From NCBI GenBank assembly GCA_007922225.1, contig ML679966.1:54370742-54434741 (forward strand): 64,000 nucleotides of DNA, written 5' to 3'. This DNA is from Emydura subglobosa. Its lineage: Eukaryota; Chordata; Testudines; Chelidae. Shown one piece after another: positions 33,053-46,100 of the stretch. Under the pieces are notes generated by a model. It saw only the letters and a list, made by a program, of their open reading frames with translations. It had not been told where the DNA came from and did not search any database. Position numbers and translations under genes: made by a program. The first letter of the stretch is position 1. Every line of letters starts with the position of its first letter.

Positions 33053-33480
33053 CGGGCCTGCCCCTGCGTGGAGCGCGTCCCCCCGCAGAGAGACCCGCCT
33101 CCAGTCCAGGGCTGGAGCCGCGGCGGCGCGGACGGCTGGCACCGAGGCCGCAGGGAAGGACGGACGGACAGATGGAAGTCAGTCGCTCGCTCCCCGCCCC
33201 CCTCTGGGTGGGGCCCGGCCAGGCCTCCGGAAGAAGGAACTCGCAGCCAGAAGCTCGTCGCTCCGCTCCGCTCCGCTGGGGAGTCCTTCGAACTTTAGTT
33301 ACCTCCTGCGCTCCCAGCTGAGCGAGACTGGCAAAGAGGAACTCCGGGCTGGGACCCAGGCGGCTGTGATTGAAGAAATATGAGAGATTGACAGCGCCAG
33401 CTACCAGTCAAAACATAGGGCTAGGGAGAACACCAACCGCATCACAATAAAAGGGGCGGGACTAAAGCCGGGAGATTCGG
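32480..33480 (-). promoter_or_regulatory. CpG island and probable promoter of the TRIM-like gene
   Basis: Base composition rises sharply to GC-rich, CpG-dense sequence between about 32490 and 33300, covering exon 1 and the upstream flank. CCGCCCCC-type Sp1-like sites lie near 33193 and a GGGGCGGG box at about 33451-33459. A CCGCT-type pentamer repeats at 33262-33281. No TATA box and no clear interferon-response element was seen. The exact transcription start is unknown. Confidence 0.7.
32561..33052 (-). CDS. TRIM-like gene exon 1: RING and B-box
   Basis: This exon encodes residues 1-164 and ends in phase 0 at YQEEK before the donor GTAAGC. It is very GC-rich, with an Ala/Gly/Pro-rich RING loop (residues 32-59) and linker (91-115). 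The CpG-rich sequence also opens long frames on the other strand. Confidence 0.9.
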
Positions 33481-33489
33481 GGTTGGATG

Positions 33490-34635
33490 GAGAGCGTGCT
33501 TCAAAGTAGTTTTTTTTTAGCTGGGCGTGTACTGGGGCAACTAGTTGAGCTTCTGCCTGGCCCTGCCGTGCGAGAACTGGGGAGGATGGGGAGGAAGCTT
33601 TTGACTTCCTCCCCTCTGCATAAGGACTCCACCGGGAGCGCAAAATTCTCTGAAGCGAGTGAAGAGGGGGGGCTGTGAGCCGCACCCCAAGCGGGAGTTC
33701 ATGTGCCGAGAAGGCACAGCCAAGGCCTAGGTCTTGTGATCTCTGAAGGGCAGGGAATGTAGGCGTGTACGGAGCCCCAGTGCAGTATAAATAACTACTT
33801 GGTGTATTCCTGGGAGCCTCACATCCTAGTGGGCTTCATCTTTGCTCTGTAGGGGCCAGCTCACCTCCTGAGATCTGCTTTCTTTTTTCAGGCCCATTTA
33901 GTCCTTGACTTCTCTTGTGGTATGGGAGTTTGGGGTTTGTCTGTACAAAGCCAATGGGAACTGGACAGGGACCACCAAATTCCTACTGATAAATCTGCCA
34001 GATGGCAATGACTTTGGAGCACTGCTGAGCAGGATGGATTCAAACAAGTGAGGGAGAGACGAAAGGCTCGCTTACCAGTTACCAGTCATCTGAGCGAGCT
34101 GGTTCTCTTTCATTATTTTAAAATTTATTTTTTCATAAATACAATAAAAGTTCCTTCTTTTTCCATGTTTGGATTACAAAACACATAAGGCCAGATTTTA
34201 GATTCTTCTCCCCCTGTGATGAACATTCTGTCACACAAGTAGTCTTATAGACTTCAGTAGGATTACACGTGAACAGTGCTTGCATGAGTAAACATAAGTT
34301 CATAATCTGACGCAAAGAAAAATAACTTTTTATCTATACCTACATATCTTACAAATCTTATTCATTCTGATATGAAATAGTTCCATTCTAGCATGAAATA
34401 GCTGAAAGTACCTTTTGAACATTGACTGCAGTTGCTTTGCAATATTAAAATATTTCATAACAAAATCTCAAACCTACATAATTTTACGTGACTTTAAGTT
34501 TTGTTAATAATGCAAATATTGGTCCCTGTTCGCCAAATCTTAACATTTCAGCTAATTATGGTCAAGTTTTTCCCCCAAACCTTTTCTTTCACAATTCTGG
34601 TTAAGGATTTATGGTTTCAACCCAAAACCTTTTGA
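33490..34635. other. Intergenic sequence, nothing recognised
   Basis: This is the upstream flank of the TRIM-like gene. There is no exon or repeat I can name. The short frames appear random. Confidence 0.45.
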
Positions 34636-34639
34636 TGTG

Positions 34640-36510
34640 GCAGCTAGCAGGAGTTTTGCAAGGGACTTCTCCAGGTGAAGGAGGAGCGACTACGTGACCC
34701 TTGGGGTGAGTTTGTTGTCTGGAGTGTGTGTGTTGGTAGTGTGCTTCTGCTTGACTGAAGTATATCCTGTGGTCTGTTTGTTTGGGGAACCATGTGCCTT
34801 ATCTCCTAGGCAAGGCTGAGATTTTCTTAAGGACGCTTTGATCCTAAAGCCCTTTAGCACCCATCAACCCTTAACCAGGGGGCGGGGCTACTCAGGGGGA
34901 ACCAGGGTTTAAAAAGCCCACTCCTAAGTGACCAGAAGAGCTAGCTAATGGGAGTTTTGCAAGGGAGTTTAGAAGGTGAGTGGGAGAATTTAGTGGGGGG
35001 GGGGAGGGGAAGTACACTTCATTAACATTCTGTAAACTAAAGACAATAACCCCTCCCCGCCTCCCTCCCAGCCTCTGATTAAAAAAAAAACAAACAAAAA
35101 ACGAATAAAAGAAAGAACTGCAGGAGTAAAAAGAGAATGAAGGCAGAAGTCCATCAACAGAGTGGGGGCTATCCTGTTCATTGAACTGAATGTAACATGT
35201 CTGATTACCTGCCCTATGTGCAGGTGGCGTGTGTGTGCATTCAGTGCCCTCAGATGGAATACGGGCTTTGGAGACCAAGGTGGCTGAACTGGAGGAGCTA
35301 AGGAAGACAGAGAGGTACATAGATGAGACTTTCCAGGACACAGTAGAACAGTATAACAGCCTCTGTGCTGTTGAGGAGGATGAAAATCTCAGGGAAGGAT
35401 AACATCAAATTGGAGTGGAAGGAAATGATCCCATAGTTGGGACCCTCCTTCTGGATGATATCATGGTATCCTCTTGCACTGAGGATACCTTTCCAGGGGA
35501 GGGAATTCCAGTTACTAGGAAAAGACAGATCATAATAATGACTTTATCATTAGAAACACAGATAGCTGGGTTTGTGATGACTGGGAGAACTTCATGGTGA
35601 CTTGCTTTCCAGGTGCAAAGGTTGTGGATCTCTCGAGACATCTAGAGTCTAGACAGACTTATGTGTAGTGCTGGGGAGGAGCCAGTAGTCATGGTACATG
35701 CAGGCACCAGTGACATAGCGGGAGATAGGAGAGAGATCCAGGAGGTCAAATTTAGGCTGCTAGGTTCATGAGCTCCATGGTAGCATTCTCTGAAATGCTT
35801 TCAGTTACACATGCAGGGCCCATTAGACAGGCAGAACTGCAGGGTCTCAAAGCGTGGATGAGACGATGGTGTAGGTAGAAGGGGTTTAGATTTATTAGGA
35901 ACTGGGGAACCTTTTGGGAAAGGGGGAAACTATACAGGCAGGATGAAATCCACCTAAACTACAATGGAACTGGATTCCTGGCACATAAAATTAAAAAGGT
36001 TGTAGAGTAGTTTTTAAACTAAAGGCTGAGGGAAATCTGACAGGTGCAGAAGGGCATGTGGTTTGGACAGAGACATCCCTTAGGGAAGAATCTATTAATG
36101 GAGATTCTTTATATCCTAGTAAAGAGGAGAGGATGGACGAAGATAAAATATGGGTAGGATCTGATGAGAAACAGTCAAATGAAAAAGAGTCCCATTCAAT
36201 TACATCACATCATGGCAGACAGCTAAAAAGTGACAATTGTTTTAAGTGCTTATATACAAATGCAAGAAGTCTAAATACTAAGATGGGTGAACTTGAGTGC
36301 CTGGTGTTAGATGATGATATTGATATAACAGGAATCATAGAAACTTGATGGAATGAGGATAATCAATGGGACACTGTAATACCAGGGTACAAAATATATT
36401 GGAAGGACAGAATAGATCATACTGTAGGGAAGTGGCACTATATGTGAAAGAAAGCATAGAGTCAAATGAAATAAAAATCTTAAATGAACCAAACTGTGCC
36501 ATACAATCTC
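34640..36510 (+). mobile_element. CR1 LINE 5' part: 5' UTR, ORF1 remnant, start of endonuclease
   Basis: The GC-rich 5' UTR carries CAGGGGGCGGGGCTACTCAG (near 34877) and two near-copies of GGAGTTTTGCAAGGGA (34650 and 34951). An ORF1-like region follows at about 35200-36000, broken by stops. ORF2 endonuclease starts with LYTNARSLNTKMGELECLVL at about 36250, with a TGA in place of a conserved Trp near 36345. The copy is then interrupted at 36521. Confidence 0.75.
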
Positions 36511-36520
36511 TATGGATAGT

Positions 36521-36730
36521 TCCAGAGGAGTAGCCGTGTTAGTCTGTATACAGCAAAAACAACGAGAGTTCTGTGGCACTTTAAAGACTGACAAATTTAA
36601 TTTTTGTAGGCATAAGCTTTTGTGAGACTCAGCTCACTTCATTGAGTGAGCTGAGTCTCATGAAAGCTTATGCCGACAAAAATTAAATTTGTTAGTCTTT
36701 AAAGTGCCACAGAACTCTCGTTGTTTTTTC
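36521..36730 (+). repeat. 210-bp foldback element nested in CR1, with target-site duplication
   Basis: Direct repeats TATGGATAGT (36511-36520) and TACGGATAGT (36731-36740) flank it. A unique head of about 36 bases includes GTAGCCGTGTTAGTCTG. Two arms of about 80 bases (about 36557-36645 and 36648-36728) are inverted complements. It is the same family as 1-236. Confidence 0.85.
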
Positions 36731-36740
36731 TACGGATAGT

Positions 36741-37665
36741 AATTCCATGCTTGAATAATAAGAATATAGCAGTACGGATTTACTACCGACCATCTGACCA
36801 GGACGATGACAGTGACTGTGAAATGCTCAGGAAGATTAGAGAGGCTACAAAAATAATAAAAACTCAATAATAATGGGTGATTTCAGCTATCCCCCTATTG
36901 ACTGGGTACATGTCACCTCAGGATGGAATACTGAGATAAAGTTTCTTGACACCTTATATGATTGCTTCTTGGAGCAACTAGTCCTGGAACCCACAAGAGG
37001 AGAGGCAATTCTTGATTTAGTCCTAAATGAAGCACCGGATCAGGTCCAAGAGGTTAATATAGCTGAACCGCTTGGTAATAGTGACCATAACATAATACAA
37101 TGTAACATTCCTGCGTGGGGGGGGAGGAGCACCAAAGCAACCCATCATGTTAGCATTTAATTTCAGAAAGGGGAACTACACAAAAATGAGGAAGTTAATT
37201 AAACAGAAATTAAAAGGTACAGTGCTAAAAGTGAAATCCCTGCAAGCTGCATGGAAACATTTTAAAGACTCATAATAGAGGCTCAATTTAAATGTATGCC
37301 CCAAATTAAAAAACATTGTAGAGGACCAAAAAAGTGCCACCATGGCTAAACAACAAAGTAAAAAAAAGCAGTTGGAGGCAAAAAGGCATTCTTTAAAATG
37401 TGGAAGTTAAATCCTATTGAGGAAAATAAAAAGGAGCATAAACTCTGGCAAGTGAAGTGTAAAAATATAGTTAGGAAGGCCAAAAAAGAATTTAAGGAAC
37501 AGCTAGCCAAAGACTCAAAAAGTAACAGCAAATTTTTTTAAAGTACATCAGAAGTAGGAAGCCTGCTAAACAACCAGTGAGGCCGCTGGATGATCAAGAT
37601 GGTAAAGGAGAACTCAAGGAAGAATAGGCTATTGTAGAGAATATCTTCAAGTGTTTGTAACAAAT
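36741..37665 (+). mobile_element. CR1 LINE continued: endonuclease domain, 3' truncated
   Basis: The frame 36873-37160 reads MGDFSYPPIDWV, then TRGEAILDLVLNE, then LGNSDHNIIQ, the GDFN- and SDH-type motifs of an AP-like endonuclease. The similarity stops near 37665, before the reverse transcriptase. Confidence 0.8.
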
Positions 37666-37774
37666 TGGACTATGTTAAAGAGCACAGGATAATTCTTTTG
37701 AAGTAAAACTATGTCCTGTACCACGTAGTCAATTCCCCTTCTGTTCATAAACTCGTTCATTTAAATAACCAACA

Positions 37775-37915
37775 ATGTTTGTACAGATACAAGCACTATT
37801 ATTTATTATTTTTATTAGCATAGCACCGAGGATCCTTAGTTGTGGACCAGGACTCTTTGTACTAGGTGCTGTACAAACAGAACAAAAAGACTGCTCTGGC
37901 CCCAAAAAGCTTAGA
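37775..37915 (+). repeat. CORE-SINE/L2-like tail repeat
   Basis: TATTAGCATAGCACCGAGGA, then GGACCAGGACTCTTTGTACT, then AGGTGCTGTACAAACAGAAC match a common amniote repeat tail. A related copy is at 62335-62470. Confidence 0.55.
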
Positions 37916-38150
37916 ATAATTCATATTTGGAATACAGTATGCAGGCTTACAAAATATTTATTTAAAATCAATATGAATTTTTTTTCTTTAACTGTTTTCT
38001 TTCAAACATACCTGGTTTTGCTTAAAGCATTGCCTCATAGCAATGCAAATGCTGGAGTAATGAAGCCCAGAGGGGAATAACAAGGTCATATAAACGAATA
38101 AGAAGTGGAAAGCCAAAAGAGCAATTTACCATTTAAATGTTCAATACATT

Positions 38151-38228
38151 GGCCATGATTCAGCAAAGCACTTAAGCACATGTGCTTAAGGTATTACTTG
38201 TGCTTAAGTGCTTTCTTGAATTGGGGCC
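38151..38228. repeat. Palindromic old MITE (TTAAGCAC type)
   Basis: The arms ATTCAGCAAAGCACTTAAGC and GCTTAAGTGCTTTCTTGAAT are inverted complements. Related copies or halves lie at 41715-41757, 48958-49087, 53541-53672 and 60662-60790. Confidence 0.7.
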
Positions 38229-38229
38229 A

Positions 38230-40030
38230 AAGTAATTTAGGGTCAGATTATTCCACCTATATTCTTATTGTATTCTTACTACACAAGAAGTCACATTGAA
38301 ATTACTGCGAGTTCTTTTTGGCAAAATAGGACCATTGGTGATATGTGATCTATTCTGTTTAAGATCATTACATTGCCATTTGGGCATGCAAAGGTATCTG
38401 TTATTCACTTACACATCTTCTGATCATATACTACAATTAGGGGCACCTTAGAAATAAGTAAGATACATAGATATATATTCAGCATATTACTATACCATTT
38501 ACCCATTGAAATGACAAAGACTGCAAATAGAATACTAAATTAAAACCTCTGGTATATTTAATGGTTTTCGGTTCCTATGGACATATCATGGTGTAAATCC
38601 CACTGATATTAAACTGCACAGATCAAGAAAAGAATATGGTACTTTTGAATTCTAATTTTCTGGTTCACTTTCAAAATGAAAAAGAGAAGTTATTTGTTTG
38701 GTATATCTTTAAAGAGAGAGAGGAAAAAAAAAGAGAAGAAGAGGGAGAAATTCTTTTTGGTGAATGACTGATTGTCACCAGAAGTGACAGGTGCACAATT
38801 TATTAACAGCCAAGTAATAATACTGGGACCATAAAAGCTGGGGTATGAGAAAGTAGAAAAGAGTCAGAGGAAAAACAAGTAAGAAGAGAAATCACACCTT
38901 TTAAGGTAAATAGAGAGAAGTGTGTTTTCCCCAGACTTCAAGAAGCATGATGGGTCTTTAAAAGAGTGTCCCTATTATCTGGGTTTGGTGCTGTGGGGCA
39001 TTGCTTTAGGAAAATGTTAACAGGCAATTAGCAGGCTTCATTTAGGGGGTGGTAGGTCTTGGCTCGACACTGCCCAAAGCCCTGGCATGGCTTTGTCAGG
39101 CAAGCTGAGGGCCTGGTGGCAAGTTACAGTCAGTCATCCCCCAGTGGTCCCCAGGTTCTCCCAGTTTGACAAAAGGGAAGAGAAAAGTAGGGGGACCCAG
39201 ATTCTCCCTCTCTACCAGGTCCCAGCTCAGGGCCCAAAGGGGGAGGGGTAAAGAGTGTCTCAGTTCCTTCTTGTTGATACACCAGACCAGCCTCCCCAGT
39301 TCTTTCTTCAGTTTGGGGAATGGTCACACTGGGCTTGCATCCCAGAAGAGGCTTGCTCAAACAGCCTCAACAATTCAGATAGTCATCTGGGGCTTCCCAG
39401 CTCACTTTTCAGTATCCAGTTATTCCCCCTTATCAAGGAAAAGAGAAGAGAAAAAGAGTCAGGAACCTGGCCTCCCAGTCAGGACTTATCCATACTCTAG
39501 TCTTACCCACAGTCTAGACCCTTCCCCTGTGAATACCTCTGTCCCAGAAGCTTGTGCTACAAACTGGCTTGCTTGCTTTCTGCAGACAGCCTCTCCACTC
39601 CCTCCCTTCCCCTGACTGTCCAAGTCTCCTTTTAAATAGGTCCTTCATTTGAAGCATGCTCTGCAGCTGCTGAGGAGTAGGGCCTTTTCATTCCAGGACT
39701 GCTCCATCTTTCCCTGTGTGTGGGGTCTGTAAATCCCATCATAAGGCAAAATAATACACACACATTTTTGTTAAATAGAATTGTATTAATTTTACATTAG
39801 ATAATGCAGATCCCAGTAACAGAATTTCTTCATATGCTAGGGAAAAAATCATGTTCCTGACCAAACAAATTTGCCTTATTTTCAAAAAGATTTAAAGTTA
39901 GAAAATATATAGCATTGATTCATCCACTCTTCATATAGTATAGGACTAGCCAATAGTTATAGAGAAATGTGCCTGGCTTGGATTTCTGTTAATAATGGAT
40001 CCATACAGCTTTCAAAATTCATTATCTTCT
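38230..40030. other. Intergenic sequence downstream of ANXA10
   Basis: No gene is seen. The GC-richer block 39000-39760 is probably an old repeat that I cannot assign. A possible distal ANXA10 polyadenylation hexamer (TTTATT on plus, AATAAA on minus) lies at about 38798-38803. Confidence 0.4.
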
Positions 40031-40034
40031 TTCT

Positions 40035-40103
40035 TTAATAATCTTCAGCATCACCAGCACAGATGGCAAGCAAAGCTGTCTCATAATGTCCTGAAGCAAA
40101 GTG
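40035..40103 (-). CDS. ANXA10: ANXA10 terminal coding exon
   Basis: It follows CTTTGCAG and encodes [20 protein letters not shown], then DY and TAA. An ATTAAA-type hexamer overlaps the stop region, so the true 3' end is uncertain. Confidence 0.95.
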   Translation of the reverse strand, partial: HFASGHYETALLAICAGDAEDY

Positions 40104-43100
40104 CTGCAAAGGAAAGAACCTTTTTGTGATGATAATTTTTCTGCCCCTCCCCTCAAGAAAATCATTTGTGTGTGTTTGGTAGGGACTTTTGAGAAGTTGT
40201 GGGCTTTTGCACAAGACTTTCAATGCTTCATAAAGATTCTAGGCCAAGTGAAGAAACTCTGGATTTATGTCATTGTAAATCAAATCAAAATCTGGCCAAT
40301 CATGTTTTCAAGAAAATAACTCAGAATGAAATAAAGGACCAGATCCTGCAGACACAGAATCTGCTCTGCTGTTATTGAGGTTAATGGCAAAAATCCAATG
40401 GACTTCAGTGGGACTGGCATCAGATTCATTGTAGATGTTTATTAGAATTTTTCCCAGTAGTAGCTGAGTACCAGTAATGCAGGATTTTGTTTGTTTATAG
40501 AGGAAACAGATGCACTAGAAAGTGAAAATCTGGTTCCATAACAATAAGTTTATAAGGTTAAAGATGGAAACAAATCCATTCTGATCAAGGACAAACTAAT
40601 TGCAGGATCTACTTTAATTAGTTTAATGAAAAATGTGTTACACAGTGCTGTGCTAGAGTTCTTTAACATCTTCCTCAAAAGAAAACATAAATGGAAGGTT
40701 TTTGTGGGTGGTGAAGCACTGTTTTAGGGTGGATGTGATGAAGTAAATAATACACATACATTTAAAATGCTCTCAAGTAATGCATAGTGCTGGTACTGTG
40801 TTCGTGGTGGATGTGGCAAGGACACTTGAGTATTTTAAAGCAAGATTAGCTTTACCATGTGATTAACAAAGGAGGCATAGCCCAGGCAAGGGAGTTGCAA
40901 AGATCATTTTACATCACTTCAGTAGCCTTGGATGACTACCTATTGGTTGCTCCACAGCCCAGAATACCCAGAGCAGGGTGTGCTCCGGCCAAAACACCTC
41001 CCTTTCCAAATTGACTCTGGGGACAAATTTAGAGCAGGGGGTTATGCAGGAAGACCACAGAGCTGCTCCACAAGTTCTACACCAATAGGGGAACCCCTTT
41101 ATGCAAAGTATTTCCCACCAGGCTGGTCTGTCCCCTTCATGCTACCAGAGGGACAGAATCAGGCTTATAATATGAGAGTGAGATTTGAATTTAGTGGGAA
41201 GTGTTATCCCATTTTCATTGTTCATTTATTGAAAGTAGTCAGAGGCTCTGAACTGATGTAACAATGCACAAGTATATAGGGACTTACTTTGATATCATGA
41301 AGCAGAGATTTCCCATATCTCTCTTTGTATCGTCGTCTTATATTCATCAGATCTATTTCGCTTCTGGCAATCAGAATTCTGATAATAGTTTTATTGTGGA
41401 AACCATACTCCTAAAAGAGGAGAAAGATATGAGGAAAGTTGGCTGAGTCTATCTATCTGAATATGTTAATATTATGTGAAGATAAGCAAATTAATTAGGC
41501 CATGTAGATATATATTCTGGATTTGAGAGAAGCTTGAGATGTCCTACGGTTTTATTATACTGAGCTTTCTCATGTGTGAACAGTGCATTTCATATTACTT
41601 TGTATTAGAGATCAACAACATCTCTATACTTTACCTGCCATTCAAACTTTTCTTAAAGTGTTATCTTATCAATGGACAGATATATTTACCTTCTTCTTCT
41701 TCTTTTTTTTTTTTTTAAACAGTTAAGCATGTACTTTGCTGAATCAGGGCCTCAATCATTAGTCTTTTTTGTTGAGACTGCTGGTCTGGTGGCTTTTGTT
41801 ACATGCAATTTGTCAATTCAAGAGTAGACTGAGACCATGATCCCTTTTCACACTGGTCACCGAACAACCACCAGATTCTAACCAGTGGTTTAGAACTCTA
41901 ATGCTTTGTAGTCAATCATGAATCATATGAGCTGTTCAATTTCTCAGATAAATTCCCTTTCAAAACCTAACTGCATGGAGAAATGGTGAGAAACAAGGTA
42001 GGTGAGGTAGTATCTTTTATTGGACCAACTTCTATTGGTGAGAGAGACATGGTTTTGAGCTTACAGAGCTCTTTAGGACACTTCTGGAGGAATGGTGACA
42101 TCTCTGGAGGAATGGTGACATCTAGTGGACAGTAACATTAATCCAAACAATTTTTCTTTAAAAGTCCTAAGGGAAATATTTACTTATTACAAATGTTGGT
42201 CTATTTAAAGGTGGCAGGTTGAATTTATCAATTAGCTATTCACACTGGAATGTACTAGAATAAAGTAGTAAGGGATATTCAGAAAGCTGCATTTACAGGA
42301 TTTGATTCTTATTTGGTGAGTGCACTAAAATCTTTCTAACAACCCATTATAGTTTTTACGCAAACCATAGTTTTCAATATTAGGAGCTTTCCTAACAGAC
42401 TGAAGCTAATCATGCAATATTCTAAATAGAAATCTGACAAAGGCTTGACACAATCTGGCTGATGCATTCTGGAATGGAATATTCTTTAAAATGCCTACTA
42501 TAGACAGCATACCATATCACTAAGCATTTCATTCACATCAGTCAGTAGACACTAGAGTGAAACAGAACTTTACTTTACAATTTCTGCAATTTTATTTAAT
42601 GTATTTTATCAAAAGCCTAATCTGACTGTGAAAATAAAAAATTACAAAATGTCACTTTTCACTCAAAAATGATTTTGGTTAGCACAATTTTGAAACAATA
42701 TGAAAATGCTCAAATTTTGAACATTTTAAATTTTGTCATGAATACTTTACACAAATTTACATCACCAGCACACAATATGAAGGAAAAAACAGATGCATAG
42801 TATTTTACCCCTATGCAATATTTGTGGATATTCCTCAGTGCATATGCGTGTACCCACATTTGCACCCAGTTAATTTTTTAAAGCAGTTATGCACAAAAAT
42901 ATTCGGGTTTTCACATGTAAATGAAGTCCCATTGAAAATATGGCCATTGGTATATTCACATTACAGTATTTGTATTATTCCACTCATAGTGATATTTATT
43001 AAGTTGTACAGCTGGCAGCCACATAATAAGAATAGATCATATTGAATAATAAAGTGAACTTTGAGTTTTGCACACCAGGGGGAGATGTAGTCCATACAAA

Positions 43101-46100
43101 ATGATGGTTTTCAGTTTTCAAAAAGTGAATGCAGTTACCAAACGAATAGTGTTAAAAGAATCTAAAAATGAAACTTCCTGTTTTCACAGGGAAAATTCAT
43201 CTGTTGCTCAAGCACTATGGCTTTGAAATTGATAACATTACCAAATTTTTTAAAACAAGCAAGCAACACTTTTAAAGTGGAAGCTATCAAAACCCTAGCC
43301 CTTTTAAAGCAAATGAGCCAAATCATTAAAAATAGGCAGTAAAATATCCTTTGAAATATGTGAAAGAATAGTGCTACTTACATGGATTGCATTGTAAAGC
43401 CTATTCGCAAAATAGGAAGGCTTATCTCGAACGCAGAGCACTAGGAGAGATATGATATACAGAAAAGGAGAAACATTAGAGACTTCCAGAAACCTTTTAG
43501 CATATTTTGATATGTAATTATAATTATTTTAGGTGTCTGAAAGTATATTCGGTTCCTTTTTCTGTCACCCTTCATCAACAACGTGTTTATGTGATCTTGA
43601 GGGTGCTTGTTGCATTGAAATGAGAAACAAGTTGATCCTGGTTGGTCGAAGCTTTCCCACACTGCACAGTTCATGACTCTGGGACCTGGTCTACACTGGC
43701 CACGGATTTCGGTACCTACATAATGTCTACTTACTGCAGCGCCTGCACTGCGCTGCGCTGCGCTGACGGGAAATGCCCTCTCGTCGATGCCGCTCTACGC
43801 TACTTGCTGGGGTGGATTTACAGAGTCGACTTCAGGGTTCAATGGAGCCAGTCTTTACTGCCACTCAATCGAACCCGCAAAATCGATCCTGCACTGTGCT
43901 GCCGGCAGTGTAGACATAGCCTGGGTCAGGTTGCCCCTTCGCTCTTAGAAAAACCTGGGGTACTTGTCACAGAGTTTTCCTAACAATACTCATTCCGTGG
44001 GAGATGGCAGCATTTTCAATCCTATGGAATTGCCCTTGGAAATTGCAAGTTATGAGGTTCTAATTTCAGGGCTACCTGCAAGGAGGCTCTCTGCTTCTGA
44101 ACTGGCTGTGGGCCTTCTTCCCCAGGCAGTGTAGCTTTACCTGTGGTTCATCTTAAAGATATCCTGCTGGTAGTTTAAATATATGATTGTACTTTTCAGT
44201 CATAATAATCTGCTATTTATTTATAGGCTTTTATATGGTGCTTATCACCATACTATAAGTGCCTCACAAACTCCAAGTAATTTAGCCATATGACATCTTT
44301 GTGAGTTAGGGAAGTATTATTACTGTCATTTTACAGATGGGGAAACTGAGGCACAGAGACTTTAAGAGCTTGATCCTACAGCACTGAAGTCATGGCAGTT
44401 TTTGCCATTTGTTTCAGTGTGAGCAGGATCAGTGCTTAATAGACTTGCCCATCATCCTCCAGGCAGTTTGTAGCAAAACCAGAAGCAGAATCCAGTTCTC
44501 CTCAATCCTAATCCAGTAATCCATATGTTTATTTTTAGCCTGAATTTACTATGCAATTCAAATATCCTTTCTTTTATATATCCTTAGACTTGTTGATTGT
44601 CTTCCAAAAGTTCAAAGTTTCTACACCATATATGAAAATAAACTAGTAGGGAAAATAGCACAAAAAGCTTATATTTACATCCTTTAATGCACCAGATATA
44701 CTATACTGTATATTTATTAAGAAGTTATTATTAGTATTAAATAATAGTATTACTTTACCTATTCCTATCAGTAGTTCTTGAAAGTATCCATCGTAACATT
44801 CATTAATAGCATCTACTATATCTTGCCCAGAGATGTTTTGGAACTCCTGAAAAACTGAAAGAAATTAATACATGTTTATTTATATTCTATATTAAGAGTA
44901 GAAACTAGCCCTAGCAGTTTTATTACTGTTTACATTTGAGATGTCTATTACCTCAAGGTGAAACTTAATCTATAATAAGACATTGGGACAAATTCTCAAC
45001 CCAATACTTAAGGCAAAGCAGATGAAAAGCTGCCCTAAAAGGGCAGTTGGCAATTCCTTGGCATGGGGGGGAATAGTATAGCTAGATCTATGCAAACGCC
45101 TTCCCCCACCCACCATGAGGTGTTTTGAGGTTAGGAGTATACTTCTGCTTGTCCTTGTTGATATAATAACCTCCAGGAGACCATTACAATCTGATGTAAG
45201 TTAAAGCAAACTTTTTGCTACAGAATTATCTGGAGAATAACAATTCCATTTTGAGATTTGTTTTCATTCCACATTGGAACAAAACCAAAACCTTTTAAAT
45301 GTTTTCACAAAATGGAATTGTGTCTAATTATCTGTTTTTGGCTTGAAAAGGTCAGGTTTTCGTTTCATCTCACTCTCTCTCTACACATGTGCAGTCAGGG
45401 AGTCTGCACTGGACCTCAGAAGCCTTCCCATGGAAAACATCAAAAGCGACATGTTTCTACAAAACGTATCAGCTTCAATGGAACATCATGTTTTGATAAA
45501 ACATTTGATAAAAATGTTCCAATCACCTCTATTAAGCAGTTATCACTTTTTGTGGGTATGTGTGGGGTATTATTTAGTCCTGAACTGTCCCCAAGACTGG
45601 GAGAAGTGGAAAGATGGCTTCAAAGCATCTTTGACTCCCTCCCACCAGATGAATTGAGTGTGAACTCAGTGCAGCTGAAGACTGAGCCCATGATCTTAAA
45701 CTGTTCTCTCTATGATGCATTTTTGTCACTATCTATTTTATTCTGGTTTCAGTTTTGCATTCCTTGCACACCCAAAACTCCCATTAACTTCAGTGGGAGT
45801 TTTGGGAGCATAAAGAATGCAGGCTCAGACTCCTGTTTCAGACTGCATTGGAACCTAAATATTGGTTTGTGAATTCAGCTTCTGCGCCTAGGTAAAATTG
45901 TGCCTGTTTTGTCCGTAAATTATATTTCCCCTTTCCATTGTACATTCAAATACTGAGTAGCTGGATTAATAAATGATGATAACTACCCATCCACAACTGC
46001 TGGTAACTCTTGTTGCACAGGATCATTTGCAGCATGTTTTTGTGTTCCCCTGTTTTCTGTTGACATGCTTCCCATAGGACCTAATGCATTAAAATAATAA

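Noticed and set aside
32465..33298. A 277-codon open frame on the plus strand across the CpG island
   Set aside because: It is antisense to the RING/B-box exon, full of Arg/Ala/Pro/Gly, and explained by GC-rich sequence with few stop codons. No domain is seen.
33300..33900. A divergent gene sharing the CpG island on the plus strand
   Set aside because: Frames of 60-145 codons exist, but none has a recognisable domain or joins to a downstream exon.
36058..37160. Open frames that could be taken for host genes
   Set aside because: They read as CR1 endonuclease with stops and a nested insertion, so they are mobile-element remnants.
39166..39615. A 149-codon plus-strand frame
   Set aside because: Ser/Pro/Leu-rich, overlapped by other frames, with no domain or splice context. 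It probably lies in an old repeat.
45258..45872. A 204-codon plus-strand frame in an ANXA10 intron
   Set aside because: It is antisense to ANXA10, crosses a palindromic MITE at 45756-45823, and has no recognisable domain. It looks like a chance frame.
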